This document shows, one piece after another, positions 7,577 to 9,937 of a DNA stretch of 9,937 bases. Position 1 is the stretch's first letter. Every line of letters begins with the position of its first letter. Below the pieces are notes generated by a model. It had not been told where the DNA came from. It worked only from the letters and a program-made list of their open reading frames with translations, and did not search any database. A program made the translations under genes and the position numbers. Origin of the DNA: Candidatus Omnitrophota bacterium (GTDB lineage: Bacteria > Omnitrophota > JACPQZ01); NCBI GenBank assembly GCA_016190205.1, contig JACPQZ010000017.1, positions 1-9,937 of the forward strand. Direction: 5' to 3'.

Positions 7577-8673
7577 TGGAATCCCTCCAATATCTTGAGT
7601 GCGATGGCCTGCGCCGCAAACGGGCGGCCGTCGCGCTTGAGTTTCATCCTTTTCTCCTTAAGAAGCGAGGGGTCTGCCAAAATTTGCTCCAGGATCGTAC
7701 GCGCATCTTCCGGCCGGTCGATGGCCCAGGCGAGCCCCTGCTCTTTAAGCCAGCTTAAGTTCATCTCCTCCTGACCCGGGATGGGCCGGGTAAAGATACA
7801 CGGGGTCGCGGTCGCCAGGCACTCACTCACGGTCACCCCGCCCGGCTTCGTGATGATGAGATCCGCCCCTAAAAACAGCTCGTGCATGCGTTCTACAAAA
7901 CCGTGAATCCGGATGGATGGAGTCCCAAACCGAGCCGTCTTGAGCTTCAACTTATGCTCAAGCGCACGGTTGTCGCCGCAGACGACATCCACCTGTTTAA
8001 TCCCATTCGCGTAGGTGAGCAATATCTCTACAAGCCCCTCTACGGGCCCCACACCCATACCCCCGCCCGCGACGAGAATCTTAAGTCCCCCGTTTCCCTC
8101 TCGCTCGCGCGGCACGAACCCCCTGCGCACGGGGATGCCGGTCACTTGGATGCGCCCTGAAGAAATACCCTCCCTCATGATCGCCCTGCGGGTTCCCTCA
8201 ATCCCGGCAAAGTACACGTCCACGGCCGGATGGATCCAAAAGCGGTGCACGCCCAAATCGGTGACGACCCCCGCCAGGCGCCCCGTGTATCTCGCCCCCT
8301 CCTTGAGAAATCCCACGACCTCTACGGGAAAAAAATGCGTGGCAATAACATAGTCGGGAGGATTTTTTAAAAATTCCCGAGTAAAGGCCTCGGACTGAAA
8401 AGCATTAAAAACATGGCGCAGCCACCGAAAGAAACGTAAAGGAGCCAAGGCATGTGTCAGCCAAAAGAAAAGACCCCAAATCCGGGTGAAACGCGTCACG
8501 AGCATGCGGTACACGAGGGGATAGAGCTCGCGGAAGGGATACCGGCATTGCGCCAGGATATCCAGGCAGGCCACTTCGCACGAAGGGGCCATGCTTTGTA
8601 TGGCGTCCCGCACTGCCTCCGCCGCCATTTTATGACCCGCGCCCGCCTTGGCGTACAGGATCCAGATCCGCAT
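7573..8673 (-). CDS. MGDG-synthase-type glycosyltransferase (GT28-like, UgtP-related)
   Basis: This is a GT-B fold glycosyltransferase of 366 residues that probably moves a sugar from a UDP-sugar to diacylglycerol or another membrane lipid on the inner face of the cytoplasmic membrane. The family landmarks are KAGAGH near the start (9-14), TDLGVHRFW (138-146), TGIPV (178-182), the glycine-rich AGGGMGVGP (202-210), and the nucleotide-sugar site KPGGVTVSE (276-284) followed by PIPGQEEMN (297-305). The length is close to B. subtilis UgtP (about 380). MurG has a related fold, but the PGQEE pattern and GAGH entry favour the MGDG/UgtP group. Donor and acceptor cannot be read from sequence. I chose the ATG at 8673 because family members begin at this point and it lies 5 bases after the stop of the epimerase gene. 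The in-frame ATG at 8760 would add 29 unrelated residues inside that gene. The Shine-Dalgarno is weak. Confidence 0.9.
   Translation of the reverse strand: MRIWILYAKAGAGHKMAAEAVRDAIQSMAPSCEVACLDILAQCRYPFRELYPLVYRMLVTRFTRIWGLFFWLTHALAPLRFFRWLRHVFNAFQSEAFTREFLKNPPDYVIATHFFPVEVVGFLKEGARYTGRLAGVVTDLGVHRFWIHPAVDVYFAGIEGTRRAIMREGISSGRIQVTGIPVRRGFVPREREGNGGLKILVAGGGMGVGPVEGLVEILLTYANGIKQVDVVCGDNRALEHKLKLKTARFGTPSIRIHGFVERMHELFLGADLIITKPGGVTVSECLATATPCIFTRPIPGQEEMNLSWLKEQGLAWAIDRPEDARTILEQILADPSLLKEKRMKLKRDGRPFAAQAIALKILEGFH
7584..7588 (-). promoter_or_regulatory. Strong ribosome binding site for the TTG start of the glycosylase gene
   Basis: On the minus strand GGAGG is followed by 7 bases and TTG (7576-7574). 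The site lies within the last codons of the glycosyltransferase gene. It is the clearest Shine-Dalgarno in the operon and justifies a non-ATG start. Confidence 0.7.
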
Positions 8674-8678
8674 AGCCG

Positions 8679-9716
8679 CTAAGGCAAGAGCCTCACGTGT
8701 TCTTTCGCCCACATAAGAAGCCTCCGTATCCCTTCCCGTGGAGGGACTTCGGGCTTCCATTGAAGTGCCTTTTGCACGTGAGACAAATCCGATATATACA
8801 CCTTCTGATCCGCCGGCCTCCAGGCCCTGAACACGACGCGCGAGCGCGTTTTAAGCTCTTCTTCCAGGACCGCTATAAGTTCAAGTAAAGAAAGTGTGAA
8901 CCGCTCCCCCCCGCCGATATTGAAGACGTCACTCGAAGCGCCCCCGCGAATAAAGGCAGCGTAGGCCTTTACGAGGTCGTCGATATAGAGGCAGTCCCGC
9001 ACCTGTTTTCCATCACCGTACACCGTAATGGGAAGACGCTTCAACGCCCTAAAAGCAAAGTGGGCGAGCCACCCCTGATCCTCAAACCCAAACTGCCGGG
9101 GACCGTAGATACAGCTCATGCGGAAGACCCCCGTCCGAAGCCCGTACGTCTTTCCGTATTCCTGGACGTACAGATCGCCGGCAAGTTTGGAGGCGCCGTA
9201 CGGCGTATGCAAGGTGTGATCGGTCGAGAGCGTGACGTCCACAGCCCTGCTGCCGGGAAAACGGTAACGCCGCTCGAGTTCCTCCAGTGGAATCGTCCCG
9301 ACATTTTCCCCGTACACTTTATTGGTGGAACAGTAAATGAAAGCGGCCCGCGGCGAACGGCGGCGTACGGCCTCCAGGACATTCACAGTCCCCGCGGCAT
9401 TGATCTCAAAATCAGACAGGGGGTTTTCCAGGGAATACCGCACCCCCGGCTGTGAGGCCGCGTGGATCACGGCATCGACCCCCTTCGGGACCACCGCCAA
9501 AAGAGACTTTAAGCTGCGGACGTCTCCACGCACACACCGCACCCTTTTCATTCCCTTGAGCAATCGCCAGTTGTGCTCGACGCTCGCGCGCCCGGACCCG
9601 AACATCCTGGACCGTCCCAGATTATCGAAAACCGTGACTTGAGCTCCCTCCCGGGCATAAAATTCAGCCACATGAGAGCCGACCAAACCTGCACCGCCTG
9701 TAACAAAAATCTTCAA
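8679..9716 (-). CDS. NAD-dependent sugar epimerase/dehydratase, CDP-paratose 2-epimerase-like
   Basis: This is an extended short-chain dehydrogenase of 345 residues that acts on a nucleotide sugar in the cytoplasm. The NAD-binding motif is GGAGLVG (7-13). The catalytic pair is in YGASK (Y173, K177), and STNKVYG (130-136) supplies the active-site Ser/Thr region. YGPRQFG followed by EDQGWLAHF, and then YGDGKQVRDCLYIDDLV (233-249), are the features I associate with the CDP-paratose/tyvelose 2-epimerase group. A UDP-glucose 4-epimerase-like role cannot be excluded. I chose TTG at 9716 because GAGGTG (9722-9727) stands 5 bases before it and the Rossmann strand KIFVTGG follows at once. GTG at 9734 would add six residues without an evident Shine-Dalgarno. 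It is the first operon gene in the window. Its product could feed the next gene, the glycosyltransferase, but this is inference. Confidence 0.9.
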   Translation of the reverse strand: MKIFVTGGAGLVGSHVAEFYAREGAQVTVFDNLGRSRMFGSGRASVEHNWRLLKGMKRVRCVRGDVRSLKSLLAVVPKGVDAVIHAASQPGVRYSLENPLSDFEINAAGTVNVLEAVRRRSPRAAFIYCSTNKVYGENVGTIPLEELERRYRFPGSRAVDVTLSTDHTLHTPYGASKLAGDLYVQEYGKTYGLRTGVFRMSCIYGPRQFGFEDQGWLAHFAFRALKRLPITVYGDGKQVRDCLYIDDLVKAYAAFIRGGASSDVFNIGGGERFTLSLLELIAVLEEELKTRSRVVFRAWRPADQKVYISDLSHVQKALQWKPEVPPREGIRRLLMWAKEHVRLLP

Positions 9717-9721
9717 ACAAG

Positions 9722-9727
9722 CACCTC
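9722..9727 (-). promoter_or_regulatory. Ribosome binding site deciding the TTG start of the epimerase gene
   Basis: GAGGTG on the minus strand lies 5 bases before TTG (9716-9714). The in-frame GTG at 9734 lies upstream of this site, so the Shine-Dalgarno points to the shorter protein. Confidence 0.65.
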
Positions 9728-9749
9728 GCAGCACCGACCCAGATTCCGA

Positions 9750-9790
9750 ATCGGCCCGCCTCGGTCCCTTGGGCCCGAATCGGGCCGATC
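9750..9790. repeat. GC-rich inverted repeats left of copy B
   Basis: ATCGGCCCG (9750-9758) is the reverse complement of CGGGCCGAT (9781-9789), with 22 bases between. Nested in it is GGCCCGA-A-TCGGGCC (9772-9786), a perfect 7+1+7 palindrome that could form a tight hairpin. CGGGCCGATC at 9781-9790 matches, inverted, 160-169 beside copy A. It lies upstream of the epimerase gene, where I find no convincing sigma70 promoter, so it may be an operator, a hairpin in the leader or part of the mobile repeat. Confidence 0.55.
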
Positions 9791-9802
9791 GCAGCCGGGG
9801 GC

Positions 9803-9932
9803 GGCGCCCTTCGGAGCGAACCTCATTTTTTGCGCGGCACGGTCCGCCCTATTTCCAAAGAAAGATGCGGCGCGAAAAAATTGCAGAGCGTGGGCCGCGC
9901 GGGGGCCCGAGCGTTTCGCGGAGATGGGCGCC
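9803..9932. repeat. Structured dispersed repeat, copy B
   Basis: This is the second copy of the element at 1-129, in direct orientation and 130 bp long. The same stems form. GGCGCCCTTC (9803-9812) pairs with 9923-9932, where the G-T pair of copy A is now G-C but one T-A pair has become T-T. The GGA/GGA internal loop and the GCGAA/TTCGC stem are unchanged. The T6/A6 stem (9826-9831 and 9875-9880) has one bulged G. The small hairpin is GGGCC (9892-9896) and GGCCC (9904-9908) around a 7-base loop. Its second base pair is G-C where copy A has C-G, a double compensatory change. The right flank is cut by the window end after 9937. Confidence 0.8.
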
Positions 9933-9937
9933 GTCCC

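Noticed and set aside
8674-8760. Longer glycosyltransferase starting at the ATG at 8760
   Set aside because: The 29 extra residues have no family counterpart and would overlap the epimerase coding region. The family N-terminus begins exactly at 8673.
1-9937. Direct terminal repeats suggesting a circular plasmid or phage genome
   Set aside because: The two copies differ clearly in their centre (47-68 against 9849-9871), so they are not an assembly overlap. The gene content is chromosomal housekeeping.

Overview
The window looks like chromosomal DNA of an uncultivated, moderately GC-rich bacterium. No phage, plasmid, rRNA or tRNA gene is visible. The gene content is: a TPR protein, a very large secreted left-handed beta-helix protein, PriA, a family-4 uracil-DNA glycosylase, an MGDG-synthase-type glycosyltransferase and a CDP-paratose-2-epimerase-like enzyme. 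The style of the large secreted protein and the TPR protein reminds me of Candidatus Omnitrophota. This is an impression from memory, not a demonstrated assignment.

Layout: (1) 1-266 is intergenic. It holds copy A of a roughly 130-bp structured repeat (1-129), then a good sigma70-type promoter (228-257) that would give the TPR gene an almost leaderless mRNA. (2) 267-1397 (+) is a cytoplasmic TPR protein. Its stop codon overlaps the stop codon of the convergent gene. (3) 1394-4726 (-) encodes a roughly 1,110-residue exported protein with a DUF4954-like beta-helix core and a long unidentified C-terminal part. It has its own promoter, with TTGACA, a 17-bp spacer and a 13-bp palindrome on the -10 side. 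(4) 4872-9716 (-) is a compact four-gene operon in the order epimerase, glycosyltransferase, uracil-DNA glycosylase, priA. The genes are separated by +5, -4 and -4 bp, and three of the four start at TTG or GTG. (5) 9717-9937 is intergenic, with a GC-rich palindrome region and copy B of the same structured repeat in the same orientation as copy A.

The operon joins two functions. The epimerase and glycosyltransferase would make a sugar donor and transfer a sugar to a membrane lipid or other envelope acceptor. The glycosylase and PriA belong to uracil repair and replication restart. Tight coupling implies co-expression, but no direct functional link is visible.

The most unusual item is the repeat. 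Both copies fold into the same multi-stem structure, and one stem carries a compensatory base-pair change. Its two ends, each seen in a different copy, share a perfect 10-bp inverted match. It is a candidate dispersed structured element (MITE- or REP-like, or an ncRNA family). Its presence at both ends of an odd-length window suggests that the sequence was cut at repeats during assembly.
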